From: Arachis hypogaea
Lineage: Eukaryota > Streptophyta > Magnoliopsida > Fabales > Fabaceae
Assembly: GCF_003086295.3 (NCBI RefSeq)
Contig: NC_092044.1
Coordinates: 68,887,213-68,951,212, forward strand
Length of the DNA: 64,000 nucleotides
Direction of reading: 5' to 3'
This document shows positions 34,562 to 44,515 of the stretch, piece by piece. Each line of letters begins with the position of its first letter. Position 1 is the stretch's first letter. The notes beneath the pieces are model-generated. The model had not been told where the DNA came from. It was given only the letters and a program-made list of their open reading frames with translations, and ran no database searches. The translations under genes and the position numbers were made by a program.

Positions 34562-36242
34562 TGGTGCACGAATTGTGATTTCTACTTTTCACAACTCAAA
34601 TAATCCCCGGTAATGAATCCAAGAACATGGTGCTCAATACCATGGTACATACATAATTTCACAACTTCGCACAACTAACCAGCAAGTGCACTGGGTCGTC
34701 CAAGTAATAAACCTTACGCGAGTAAGGGTCGATCCCACGGAGATTGTTGGTATGAAGCAAGCTATGGTCACCTTGTAAATCTTAGTCAGGCAAACTCAAA
34801 TGGTTATGGATGATGTATGAATAAAACATAAAGATAAAGATAGAGATACTTATGTAATTCATTGGTGAGAATTTCAGATAAGCGTTTGGAGATGCTTTGT
34901 CCCTTCCGTCTCTCTGCTTTCCTACTGTCTTCATCCAATCCTTCTCACTCCTTTCCATGGCAAGCTGTATGTAGGGTTTCACTGTTGTCAGTGGCTACCT
35001 CCCATCCTCTCATTGAAAATGTTCAACGCACCCTGTCACGGCACGGCTATTCAGCTGTCGGTTCTCGATCATGTCAGAATAGAATCCAGTGATTCTTTTG
35101 CGTCTGTCACTAACGCCCCACAATCGCGAGTTTGAAGCTCGTCACAGTCATTCAATCATTGAATCCTACTCAGAATACCACAGACAAGGTTTAGACCTTC
35201 CGGATTCTCTTGAATGCCGCCATCAATTCTAGCTTATACCACGAAGATTCCGATTAAGGGATCCAAGAGATATCCACTCAAGCCTTGTTTGCTTGTAGAA
35301 CAGAAGTGGTTGTCAGGCACTCGTTCATAAGTGAGAATGATGATGAGTGTCACATAATCATCACATTCATCATGTTCTTGGGTGCAAATGAATATCTTAG
35401 AACAAGAATAAGATGAATTGAATAGAAGAACAATAGTAGTTGCATTAATACTCGAGGTACAGCAGAGCTCCACACCTTAATCTATGGTGTGTAGAAACTC
35501 CACCGTTGAAAATACATAAGAACAAGGTCTAGGAATGGCTGAATGGCCAGCCTCCCAATGATCTAAGAACTAGGCGTCCAAAGATGATCAAAAGATCTAA
35601 AATGATCCAAAGATGAAAATACAATAGTAAAAGGTCCAATTTGTAGAGAACTGGTAGCCTAGGGTTTACAAAGATGAGTAAATTACATAAAAATCCACTT
35701 CCGGGCCCGCTTGGTGTGTGCTTGGGCTGAGCATTGAAGCATTTTCATGTAGAGACTCTTCTTGGAGTTAAACGCCAGCTTTTGTGCCAGTTTGGGCGTT
35801 TAACTCCCATTCTTGTGCCAGTTCCGGCGTTTAACGCCGGGCAGTTTTGAGCTGATTTGGAATACCGGTTTGGGCCATCAAATCTCGGGCAAAGTATGGA
35901 CTATTATATATTGCTGGAAAGCCCAGGATGTCTACTTTTCAGCGCCGTTGAGAGCGCGCTAATTGGGCTTCAGTAACGCCAGAAAATCCACTTCGAGTGC
36001 AGGGAGGTCAGAATCCAACAGCATCTGCAGTCCTTTTCAGCCTCTGAATTAGATTTTTGCTCAAGTCCCTTAATTTCAGCCAGAAAATACCTGAAATCAC
36101 AGGAAAACACACAAACTCATAGTAAAGTCCAGAAAAGTGAATTTTAACTAAAAACTAATAGAAATATACTAAAAACTAACTAAAACTCACTAAAAACATA
36201 CTAAAAACAATGCCAAAAAGCGTACAAATTATCCGCTCATCA
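34562..36242 (-). repeat. 3' LTR of F
   Basis: 1681 bp. On the minus strand it starts TGATGAGCGGATAATTTGTA and ends CAATTCGTGCACCA. It holds the U5 hairpin at 34712-34727 and three GGCGTTTAACTCC- or GGCGTTTAACGCC-type palindromes near 35770-35840. Confidence 0.92.
34712..34727 (-). other. U5-region hairpin of LTR F (left copy)
   Basis: CCTTAC pairs with GTAAGG around a 4-nt loop in GGGTCGAT...CGTCC context. The right copy at 42280-42295 is the same, and I has an identical stem at 63480-63495. Confidence 0.6.
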
Positions 36243-37353
36243 CAACACCAAACTTAAATTGTTGCTTGTCCCCAAGCAACTGGAAATCAATTAAGATAAA
36301 GAGAAGAGAATATACAATGAATTCCAAAAACATCTATGAAGATCAGTACTAATAAGATGAGCGGGGCTTTTAGCTTTTTGCCTCTGAATAGTTTTGGCAT
36401 CTCACTTTACCCTTTGAAATTCAGAATGGTTGGTTTCTATAGGAACTCAGAATCCAGATAGTGTTATTGATTCTCCTAGTTAAGTATGATGATTCTTGAA
36501 CACAGCTACTTTATGAGTCTTGGCCGTGGACCAAAGCACTTTGTCTTCCAGTATTACCACCGGATACATACATGCCACAGACACATAATTGGGTGAACCT
36601 TTTTAGATTGTGACTCAGCTTTGCTAGAGTCCCCAATTAGAGGTGTCCAGGGTTCTTAAGCACACTCTTTTTGCTTTGGATCACAACTTTATTTTTTTCT
36701 TTTCTCTCTTTTTCTTTCGTTTTTCTCTTTCCTTTTTTTTTTATTCACTCCTTTTTCTTGCTTCAAGAATCATTTTTATGATTTTTCAGATCCTCAGTAA
36801 CATGTCTCCTTTTTCATCATTCTTTCAAGAGCCAACAGTCATGAACAACAAATTCAAAAGATTTATGCACTGTTCAAGAATACATTCAGAAAACAAAAGT
36901 ATTGCCACCACATCAAAATAATTAATCTGTTATAAAATTTAAAATTCATGCAATTCTTCTCCCTTTCAATTAAGAACATTTTTCATTCAAGAAAGGTGAT
37001 GGATTCATAGGACATTCATAACTTTAAGGCATAGACACTAAGACACTAATGATCATAAGACACAAACATGGATAAACATAAGCATGATTTTTCGAAAAAC
37101 AGAAAAATAAAGAACAAGGAGATTAAAGAACGGGTCCACCTTAGTGATGGCGGCTTGTTCTTCCTCTTGAAGATCTTATGGAGTGCTTGAGCTCCTCAAT
37201 GTCTCTTCCTTGCCTTTTTTGCTCCTCTCTCATGGTTCTTTGATCTTCTCTAATTTCATGGAGGGGGATGGAATATTCTTGGTGCTCCACCCTTAGTTGT
37301 CCCATGTTGGAACTCAATTCTCTTAGGGAGGTATTGATTTGCTCCCAATAGTT
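36243..37353 (-). other. 3' untranslated part of F
   Basis: No gene is supported; the plus-strand Phe/Ser-rich frame at 36643 is T-rich low complexity. Next to the LTR the minus strand reads TTTAAGTTTGGTGTTG, the same motif as in D and H. Confidence 0.65.
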
Positions 37354-38265
37354 TTAAGGAGGAAAGTGCATCCCTTGAGGCATCTCAGGGATTTCATGAT
37401 GAGAGAGGTCTCTTGTTTGCTCCATCCTTTTCTTAGTGATGGGCTTGTCCTCATCAATAAGGGTGTCTCCCTTAATGTCAATTCCAACTGAATAACAGAG
37501 GTGACAAATGAGATGAGGGAAGGCTAACCTTGCCAAGGTAGAGGACTTGTCCGCCACCTTATAAAGTTCTTGGGATATAACCTCATGAACTTCTACTTCC
37601 TCTCCAATCATGATGCTATGAATCATGATAGCCCGGTCTATGGTAACTTCGGACCGGTTGCTAGTCGGAATGATTGAGCGTTGGATAAACTCCAACCATC
37701 CTCTAGCCATGGGCTTGAGGTCATGCCTTCTTAGTTGAACTGGCTTTCCTCTTGAATCTCTCTTCCATTGAACGCCCTCTTCACAAATGTCTATGAGAAC
37801 TTGGTCTAACCTTTGATCAAAGTTGACCCTTCTAGTGTAAGGGTGTTCATCTCCTTGCATCATGGGCAAGTTGAATGCCAACCTTACATTCTCCGGACTA
37901 AAATCCAAGTATTTCCCCCGAACCATTGTAAGCCAATTCTTTGGGTCCGGGTTTACACTTTGATCATGGTTTTTGGTGATCCATGCATTGGCATAGAACT
38001 CTTGAACCATTAAGATTCCGACTTGTTGAATGGGGTTGGTAAGAACTTCCCAACCTCTTCTTTGGATCTCATGTCGGATCTCTGGATATTCACTCTTTTT
38101 GAGTTTGAAAGGAACCTCGGGGATCACCTTCTTCATGGCCACAACTTCATAGAAGTGGTCTTGATGCACCCTTGAGATGAATCTCTCCATCTCCCATGAC
38201 TCGGAGGTGGAAGCTTTTGCCTTCCCTTTCCTCCTTCTAGAGGTTTCTCCGGCCTTGGATGCCAT
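37354..38265 (-). CDS. ORF3 of F, plant transposon-protein domain family (intact)
   Basis: An uninterrupted 303-residue frame starts MASKAGETSRRRKGKAKAST, a basic Ser/Lys-rich N-terminus that could be a nuclear signal. The core has VIPEVPFKLKKSEYPEI, MVQEFYANAWITK, LDFSPENVRLAFNLPMM, LRRHDLKPMARGWLEFIQRS, IPTSNRSEVTIDRAIMIHSI and LPHLICHLC-like FPHLICHLCYSVG. These match D and E and the family called putative plant transposon protein. No membrane segment or signal peptide is evident, so despite its env position it does not look like an envelope protein. A TATA-like site 191 bases upstream suggests its own transcript. It is the best preserved of the three copies. Function is unknown. Confidence 0.75.
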   Translation of the reverse strand: MASKAGETSRRRKGKAKASTSESWEMERFISRVHQDHFYEVVAMKKVIPEVPFKLKKSEYPEIRHEIQRRGWEVLTNPIQQVGILMVQEFYANAWITKNHDQSVNPDPKNWLTMVRGKYLDFSPENVRLAFNLPMMQGDEHPYTRRVNFDQRLDQVLIDICEEGVQWKRDSRGKPVQLRRHDLKPMARGWLEFIQRSIIPTSNRSEVTIDRAIMIHSIMIGEEVEVHEVISQELYKVADKSSTLARLAFPHLICHLCYSVGIDIKGDTLIDEDKPITKKRMEQTRDLSHHEIPEMPQGMHFPP

Positions 38266-38455
38266 AAATGGTTATGGAAAAACAAAAAGCAATGCTTTTA
38301 CCACACCAAACTTAAAAGGTTTGCTCGTCCTCGAGCAAAAGAAGAAAGAAGAGAGTAGAAGAAGAAGAAATGAAGGAGATGGAGATGGCTTTGTGGTTCG
38401 GCCAAAGGGGGAGAAGTAGTGTTTAGGTTGTGTGAAAATGAAGGGGTGAAGATGG

Positions 38456-38464
38456 GTTTATATA
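38456..38464 (-). promoter_or_regulatory. Candidate internal TATA box upstream of ORF3 (F)
   Basis: On the minus strand CACTCCTATATAAACCC, similar to CACTACTATAAATCCCC in D, lies 191 bases before the ORF3 start. Confidence 0.45.
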
Positions 38465-38758
38465 GGAGTGGAGAGGGGGTGTATGGTTTGGCCATAATGG
38501 GTGGGTGTGGGAGGGAAAGTGGTTTGAATTTGAATGGTGAGGTAGGTGGGGTTTTATGAAGGATGGATGTGAGTGGTGAAGAGAAAGATGGGATTTGATA
38601 GGTGAAGGGTTTTTGGGGAAGAGGTGTTGAGGTGATTGGTGAAGAAGAAGAGAGAGAGTGGTGGGGTAGGTGGGGATCCTGTGGGGTCCACAGATCCTGA
38701 GGTGTCAAGGAAAATTCATCCCTGCACCAAGTGGCGAGCAAAAATGCCCTTTGTGCCA

Positions 38759-38941
38759 ATTCTGGCGTTAAACGCCGGGCTGGTGCCCATTTCTGGCATT
38801 TAACGCCAGCTTCTTGCCCTTTCCTGGCGTTTAACGCCAGTCTGGTGCCCCTTTCTGGCGTTAAACGCCCAGAATGGTGCCAGACTGGGCGTTAAACGCC
38901 CATTTGCTGCCCTTACTGGCGTTAAAATGCCAGCAAGGTCT
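38759..38941 (-). repeat. GGCGTTNAACGCC palindrome run (F)
   Basis: Six copies of a GGCGTTAAACGCC- or GGCGTTTAACGCC-type palindrome, two of them imperfect, are spaced 25-35 bases apart and separated by a CTGGTGCCC-like spacer. The same palindrome is found in F's LTRs, in I's LTR and in the linker of Z. Confidence 0.75.
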
Positions 38942-39074
38942 TCCTCCAGGGTGTGCTATTTTTCTTTCTGTTTTTCATTCTGTTTTTGCTTTTTCAATTT
39001 ATTTTGTGACTTCTCATGATCATCAACCTACAGAAAACATAAAATAACAAAGGAAAATACATAAAATATGACAT

Positions 39075-39090
39075 TTGGTTGCCTCCCAAC
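39075..39090 (-). other. Post-pol hairpin, degenerate (F)
   Basis: On the minus strand GTTGGGAGGCAACCAAAT keeps the TTGG/CCAA part of the stem seen in D, within the same AAGAAGCGCTTGTTGGG context. It marks the place where pol would have ended. Confidence 0.5.
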
Positions 39091-39130
39091 AAGCGCTTCT
39101 TTATTGTCAGTAGCTTAACAGTGGGCTCTC

Positions 39131-40296
39131 ATGGAGCCTCACAAATTCTCAGAGCAATGTTGGAACCTCCCAACACCAAACTTAGAGTTTGAATGTGGGG
39201 GTTCAGCACCAAACTTAGAAGTTGGTTGTGGCCTTCCAACACCAAACTTAGAGTTTGACTGTGGGGGCTCTGTTTGGCTCTATTTTGAGAAAAGCTCTTC
39301 ATGCTTCCTCTCCATGGTTATAGAGGGATATCCTTGAGCCTTAAACACAAGGGATTCTTCATTCACTTGAATGATCAATTCTCCTCTATCAACATCAATC
39401 ACAGCCTTTGCTGTGGCTAGGAAGGGTCTGCCAAGGATGATGGATTCATCCATGCACTTCCCAATCTCTAGGACTATGAAATCAGCAGGGATGTAATGGT
39501 CTTCAACTTTTACCAGAACATCCTCTACAAGTCCATAAGCTTATTTTCTTGAATTGTCTGCCATTTAGAGTGAGATTCTTGCAGCTTGTACCTCAAAGAT
39601 CCCTAGCTTCTCCATTACAGAGAGAGGCATAAGGTTTATGCTTGACCCTATGTCACACAGAGCCTTCTCAAAGGTCATGGTGTCTATGGTTCAAGGTATT
39701 GAAAACTTCCCAGGATCCTGTCTCTTTTGTGGAAATTTCTGCCTAGACAAGTCATCCAGTTCTTTGGTGAGCAAAGGGGGTTCATCCTCCCAAGTCTCAT
39801 TACCAAATAACTTGTCATTTGGCTTCATGATTCCTCCAAGGTATTTAGCAACTTGCTCTTCGGTGACATACTCATCCTCTTCAGAGGAAGAATACTCATC
39901 AAAGCTCATGAATGGCAGAAGTAAATCCAATGGAATCTCTATGGTCTCAGTGTGAGCCTCAGATTCCCATGGTTCCTCATTAGGGAACTCATTGGAGGCC
40001 AGTGAACGTCCATTGAGGCCTTCCTCAGTGGCCCTCACTGCCTCTTCCTCCTCTCTAAATTTGGACATGTAGGTCATGTTAATGGCCTTGCACTCTCCTT
40101 TTGGATTCTCTTCTGTATTGCTTGGAAGAGTGCTAGGAGGGAGTTCAGTAATTTTCTTACTCAGCTAACCCACTTGTGCCTCCAAGTTTCTAATGGAGGA
40201 CCTTGTTTCAGTCATGAAACTTTGAGTGGTTTTGATTAGATCAGAGACCATGGTTGCTAATTCAGCGTGGTTCTGCTTAGAATTCTCTGTCTGTTG
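39131..40296 (-). pseudogene. gag C-terminal linker and protease of F
   Basis: This continues the gag frame after a stop at 40297 (Gln expected). A further stop lies near 40165. The acidic linker (SFDEYSSSEEDEYVTEEQVAKYL) leads to the protease with KALCDIGSSINLMPLSV and IILGRPFLATAKAVIDV, with the catalytic Asp present. Stops near 39690 and 39540 break it. Past the protease the frame reads three degenerate copies of a SKFG[VA]-containing peptide, because the DNA motif CTAAGTTTGGTGT is repeated here (39172-39252). Translation ends shortly after; no RT follows. Confidence 0.75.
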
Positions 40297-41487
40297 CTAA
40301 GAAGATGATGGAAAAGGCTTGCCATTGCTAAACCTGTTTCTTCCACCATTATTGTTGTTGAAACCTTGTTGAGGTCTCTGTTGATCCTTCCATGAGAGAT
40401 TTGGATGATTTCTCCATGAAGGATTATAGGTGTTTCCATAGGGTTCTCCCATGTAATTCACCTCTTCCATTGAAGGGTTCTCAGGATCATAAGCTTCTTC
40501 TTCAGATGAAGCATCCTTAGTACTGCCTGGTGCAGCTTGCATTCCAGACAGACTTTGAGAAATCATATTGACTTGATGAGTCAATATTTTGTTCTGAGCC
40601 AATATAGCATTTAGGGTATCAATCTCAAGAACTCCTTTCTTCTGATTCGTCCCATTGTTCACAGGATTCCTTTCAGAAGTGTACATGAATTGGTTATTTG
40701 CAACCATTTCAATGAGTTCTTGAGCTTCTGTAGGTGTCTTCTTCAGATGAAGAGATCCTCTAGTAGAGCTATCCAATGACATCTTGGACAGTTCAGATAG
40801 ACCATCATGGAAAATACCTATGATGCTCCATTCAGAAAGTATGTCAGAAGGATATTTTCTGATCAATTGTTTGTATCTTTCCCAAGCTTCATAGATGGAT
40901 TCACCTTCCTTCTGTCTGAAGGTTTGGACTTCCACTCTAAGCTTACTCAATTTTTGAGGTGGAAAGAACTTTGCCAAGAAGGCATTGACTAGCTTTTCCC
41001 AAGAGTTCAGGCTTTCTTTAGGTTGTGAGTCCAACCATATCCTAGCTTTGTCTCTTACAGCAAAAGGGAATAGCGTAAGTCTATAGACCTCAGGGTCAAC
41101 CCCATTAGTCTTGACAGTGTCACAGATTTGCAAGAACTCAGCTAAAAACTGATAAGGATCTTCCAATGGAAGTCCATGGAACTTGCAATTCTGTTGCATT
41201 AGAGTAACCAATTGAGGCTTAAGCTCAAAGTTGTTTGCTCCAATGGCAGGGATAGAGATGCTTCTCCCATAAAAGTCGGGAGTAGGTGCAGTAAAGTCAC
41301 CCAGCACCTTCCTTGCATTGTTGGCATTGTTGTTGTTTTCGGCTGCCATGGGTTCTTCTTGTTTGAAGATTTCTGTTAGGTCCTCTACAGAGAGTTGTGC
41401 CTTAGCTTCCCTTAGCTTTCGCTTCAAGGTCCTTTCAGGTTCAGGGTCAGCCTCAACAAGAATGCTTTTGTCTTTGCTCCTGCTCAA
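40297..41487 (-). CDS. gag of F (intact 396 codons)
   Basis: Gag would form the particle that packages element RNA. The frame starts MSRSKDKSILVEADPEPERT and contains the Athila-type retrotransposon gag core, with FKLKPQ-like NNFELKPQLVTLMQQN, KFHGLPLEDPYQFLAEFLQIC, LTLFPFAVRDKARIWLDSQP, SWEKLVNAFLAKFFPPQK and FRQKEGESIYEAWERYKQLI. A basic Asn/Gly/Arg-rich tail (QQGFNNNNGGRNRFSNG) follows; no CCHC knuckle is visible. It ends in a TAG that probably replaced a Gln codon, so the parent frame ran on into protease. It is the only intact gag in the window, in an element lacking polymerase. Confidence 0.85.
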   Translation of the reverse strand: MSRSKDKSILVEADPEPERTLKRKLREAKAQLSVEDLTEIFKQEEPMAAENNNNANNARKVLGDFTAPTPDFYGRSISIPAIGANNFELKPQLVTLMQQNCKFHGLPLEDPYQFLAEFLQICDTVKTNGVDPEVYRLTLFPFAVRDKARIWLDSQPKESLNSWEKLVNAFLAKFFPPQKLSKLRVEVQTFRQKEGESIYEAWERYKQLIRKYPSDILSEWSIIGIFHDGLSELSKMSLDSSTRGSLHLKKTPTEAQELIEMVANNQFMYTSERNPVNNGTNQKKGVLEIDTLNAILAQNKILTHQVNMISQSLSGMQAAPGSTKDASSEEEAYDPENPSMEEVNYMGEPYGNTYNPSWRNHPNLSWKDQQRPQQGFNNNNGGRNRFSNGKPFPSSS

Positions 41488-42105
41488 ATGAAAGAGAGGA
41501 GAACAAGAAAATATGGAATCCTCTATGTCACAGTATAGAGATTCCTTGAGGTGTCAGAGGAAAAGAAAAATAGAAGGAAGAAGTAGAAGAATTCGAACTT
41601 ATCAAGAAAGATGGAGTTCGAATTGTGCATTAAGGAATAGTGTTAGTCCATAAATAGAAGAATGTGGGAAGAGGGGAAGAAATTTTCGAAATTTAAGTAA
41701 AAGATTTAAAAACATTTTGAAAAACACTAATTGATTTTCGAAAACCAAGGGTGGAAACGAAATCAAGTGATTTTTGAAAACTAATTAATATTTTTGTTTT
41801 TTTTTTGTAATTTTTTTGGATTTTTCGAAAATTAAGTGAAAAAAGAAAATAAAGATATCAAAATTCTTAATGAGAATTCCAGGAATCATGCAATGTTAGT
41901 CTAAAGCCTCAGTCTAAAGGAATTAGACATGGCTAGCCAAGCTTCAGCAGGACATTGCATTCAAGAGCTAAATTGATGAAGATCAATCAGCTTTGGTGAT
42001 GATAAGAACATCACCTTGAAACACTAGAATTCATTCTTAAGAACTCTGAAAAAAAATACCTAATCCTAGCAACAAGATGAACCGTCAGTTGTCCAAACTC
42101 AACAA
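41488..42105 (-). other. Leader of F
   Basis: About 620 bases between primer site and gag start. It is A/T-rich with runs of A (minus strand) and no gene. A TTTTCGAAAATTAAG-like motif recurs near 41680-41840, making several short inverted matches. Confidence 0.5.
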
Positions 42106-42123
42106 TCCCCGGCAACGGTGCCA
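42106..42123 (-). other. Primer-binding site, tRNA-Asp type (F)
   Basis: On the minus strand TGGCACCGTTGCCGGGGA lies 6 bases after the LTR end and differs from the common 18-mer at one position. Confidence 0.85.
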
Positions 42124-42129
42124 AAAACT

Positions 42130-43810
42130 TGGTGCACGAATTGTGATTTCTACTTTTCACAACTCAAATAATCCCCGGTAATGAATCCAAGAACTTGGTG
42201 CTCAATACCATGGTACACACATAATTTCACAACTTCGCACAACTAACCAGCAAGTGCACTGGGTCGTCCAAGTAATAAACCTTACGCGAGTAAGGGTCGA
42301 TCCCACGGAGATTGTTGGTATGAAGCAAGCTATGGTCACCTTGTAAATCTTAGTCAGGCAAACTCAAATGGTTATGGATGATGTATGAATAAAACATAAA
42401 GATAAAGATAGAGATACTTATGTAATTCATTGGCGAGAATTTCAGATAAGCGTATGGAGATGCCTTGTCCCTTCCGTCTCTCTGCTTTCCTACTGTCTTC
42501 ATCCAATCCTTCTTACCCCTTTCCATGGCAAGCTGTATGTAGGGTTTTACCGTTGTCAGTGGCTACCTCCCATCCTCTCAGTGAAAATGTTCAACGCACC
42601 CTGTCACGGCACGACTATTCAGCTGTCGGTTCTCGATCATGTCGGAATAGAATCCAGTGATTCTTTTGCGTCTATCACTAACGCCCCACAATTGCGAGTT
42701 TGAAGCTCGTCACAGTCATTCAATCATTGAATCCTACTCAGAATACCACAGACAAGGTTTAGACCTTCTGGATTCTCTTGAATGCCGCCATCAATTCTAG
42801 CTTATACCACGAAGATTCCGATTAAGGGATCCAAGAGATATCCACTCAAGCCTTGTTTGCTTGTAGAACAGAAGTGGTTGTCAGGCACTCGTTCATAAGT
42901 GAGAATGATGATGAGTGTCACATAATCATCACATTCATCATGTTCTTGGGTGCAAATGAATATCTTAGAACAAGAATAAGATGAATTGAATAGAAGAACA
43001 ATAGTAGTTGCATTAATACTCGAGGTACAGCAGAGCTCCACACCTTAATCTATGGTGTGTAGAGACTCCACCGTTGAAAATACATAAGAACAAGGTCTAG
43101 GAATGGCCGAATGGCCAGCCTCCCAATGATCTAAGAACTAGGCATCCAAAGATGATCAAAAGATCTAAAATGATCCAAAGATGAAAATACAATAGTAAAA
43201 GGTCCTATTTGTAGAGAACTGGTAGCCTAGGGTTTACAAAGATGATTAAATTACATTAAAATCCACTTCCGGGCCCACTTGGTGTGTGCTTGGGCTGAGC
43301 ATTGAAGCATTTTCGTGTAGAGACTCTTCTTGGAGTTAAACGCCAGCTTTTGTGCCAGTTTGGGCGTTTAACTCCCATTCTTGTGCCAGTTCCGGCGTTT
43401 AACGCCGGGCAGTTTTGAGCTGATTTGGAATGCCAGTTTGGGCCATCAAATCACAGGCAAAGTATGGACTATTATATATTGCTGGAAAGCCCAGGATGTT
43501 TACTTTCCAACGCCGTTGAGAGCACGCCAATTGGGCTTCTGTAGCTTCAGAAAATCTACTTCGAGTGCAGGGATGTCAGAATCCAATAGCATCTGCAGTT
43601 CTTTTCAGCCTCTGAATCAGATTTTTTCTCAAGTCCCTCAATTTCAGCCAGAAAATACCTAAAATCACAGAAAAACACACAAACTCGTAGTAAAGTCCAG
43701 AAAAGTGAATTTTAACTAAAAACTAATAGAAATATACTAAAAACTAACTAAAACTCACTAAAAACATATTAAAAACAATGCCAAAAAGCGTACAAATTAT
43801 CCGCTCATCA
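42130..43810 (-). repeat. 5' LTR of F
   Basis: 1681 bp, the same length as the 3' LTR, with intact ends (TGATGAGCGG to GTGCACCA on the minus strand) and the U5 hairpin at 42280-42295. Confidence 0.92.
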
Positions 43811-44454
43811 GAAACCATGCTAGAAATCCCTTCTCACACTTGAGTAGAATTTGGGTTTTGGTGTTTGGATATGGTGACATACAATCCTCCCTCTACCTGG
43901 ACCTATGATGATGTGTGGTATAATCAAGGACCAAGCATATCTCTCTTTATGAGCAATTAGACCAAGGAATTGGCTATTGATCAAGATATGAGAGATTGAG
44001 TCACCAAGGGATTGGGGCTCAATCAATCATGATTGCCAAGAGGTCAATGAGTTGCATGATTGAAGAGGATATGAGCTGGAATTAATCCAAAGAGACAATA
44101 TCTCCTGATCTCAATGAATTTCCCCATTCTTATCTCTTCCATTCTTTTATAGCTTTACTTACATTCTGCAAAATCCCATTCACCTTTACATTCTTGTTAT
44201 TTCCATTTCTGCATTTTATTGCTTTGTATTATTTCTTTTGCCATTTATGTTTCTGCCATTTATAATTCTGCACACACAACTTATTCTGTTGAGCTTGACT
44301 AATTCACCAATTGATTAAAATTTCTCAAATTTACTAATCTCTATGGATACGATCCCACTCCACTGTGGGTTAATACTTGACGATAATTTTGGTTCGCTTG
44401 CCAAGAGCAGATTCATCAATATTATTGGGGAAGGGTAGTGAATCCAGCCCATCA
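43811..44454 (+). repeat. 3' LTR of D, second part
   Basis: After the second GAAAC copy (43811-43815) the LTR of D continues for 639 bases to CCCATCA, followed by the GAGTT duplication. The part is absent from the truncated 5' LTR, so it has no second copy in the window. A hairpin with CCCAC/GTGGG stem and 6-nt loop lies at 44354-44369. Confidence 0.88.
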
Positions 44455-44515
44455 GAGTTCAAAAGCTTATCATCTTCAGCGATTCACAAGTAGTCACCTC
44501 CCAAATAGCAGGGAA
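44455..44515 (+). pseudogene. Archaeal-type RNase H of element C, part 2
   Basis: After the duplicated GAGTT the frame reads QKLIIFSDSQVVTSQIAGN, directly continuing the domain that stopped at 16515, with the DSQ catalytic Asp. It ends at the G insertion (GGGAA at 44511-44515) and resumes at 61348. Confidence 0.88.

Larger units (their letters stand above)
34562..43810 (-). mobile_element. LTR retrotransposon F: gag, protease and ORF3, no RT or integrase (minus strand)
   Basis: F is bounded by perfect GAAAC duplications (34557-34561, 43811-43815) and has two LTRs of exactly 1681 bp. On the minus strand the order is 5' LTR, primer site, intact gag, decayed protease, a post-pol hairpin, a palindrome run, intact ORF3, 3' untranslated part and 3' LTR. 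Reverse transcriptase, RNase H and integrase are absent: protease is followed almost at once by the sequence that follows pol in D. By eye the LTRs differ at roughly 45-50 positions (about 3%). Confidence 0.92.
16516..44454 (+). mobile_element. Athila-like Ty3/gypsy element D, host of E and F
   Basis: D is bounded by a perfect GAGTT duplication (16511-16515 and 44455-44459). It starts TGATGACTTACATCATC and ends CCCATCA. Its 5' LTR is truncated and joined straight to the reverse transcriptase, so primer site, gag and protease are lost. Pol, a post-pol spacer, ORF3, a 3' untranslated part and the full 3' LTR follow. Element E sits in the spacer before ORF3 and element F in the 3' LTR, both in reverse orientation. 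Without the inserts D would be about 9.6 kb. Confidence 0.9.

Noticed and set aside
34782..35473. Short frames repeated at 34862-35473 and 42430-43041
   Set aside because: They are conserved between sites only because both are LTRs of F; starts and ends are not maintained by any coding signal.
36643..36921. 92-codon Phe/Ser-rich frame with apparent hydrophobic segment
   Set aside because: It is translated from T-rich sequence in the 3' untranslated part of F, antisense to the element.
37354..38265. Calling ORF3 an envelope gene
   Set aside because: It is in the env position, but there is no signal peptide, transmembrane segment or cleavage site.
38298..38759. 153-codon Pro/Ser-rich minus-strand frame upstream of ORF3 in F
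   Set aside because: It lies across the candidate promoter and leader of ORF3, is low complexity and has no counterpart in D.
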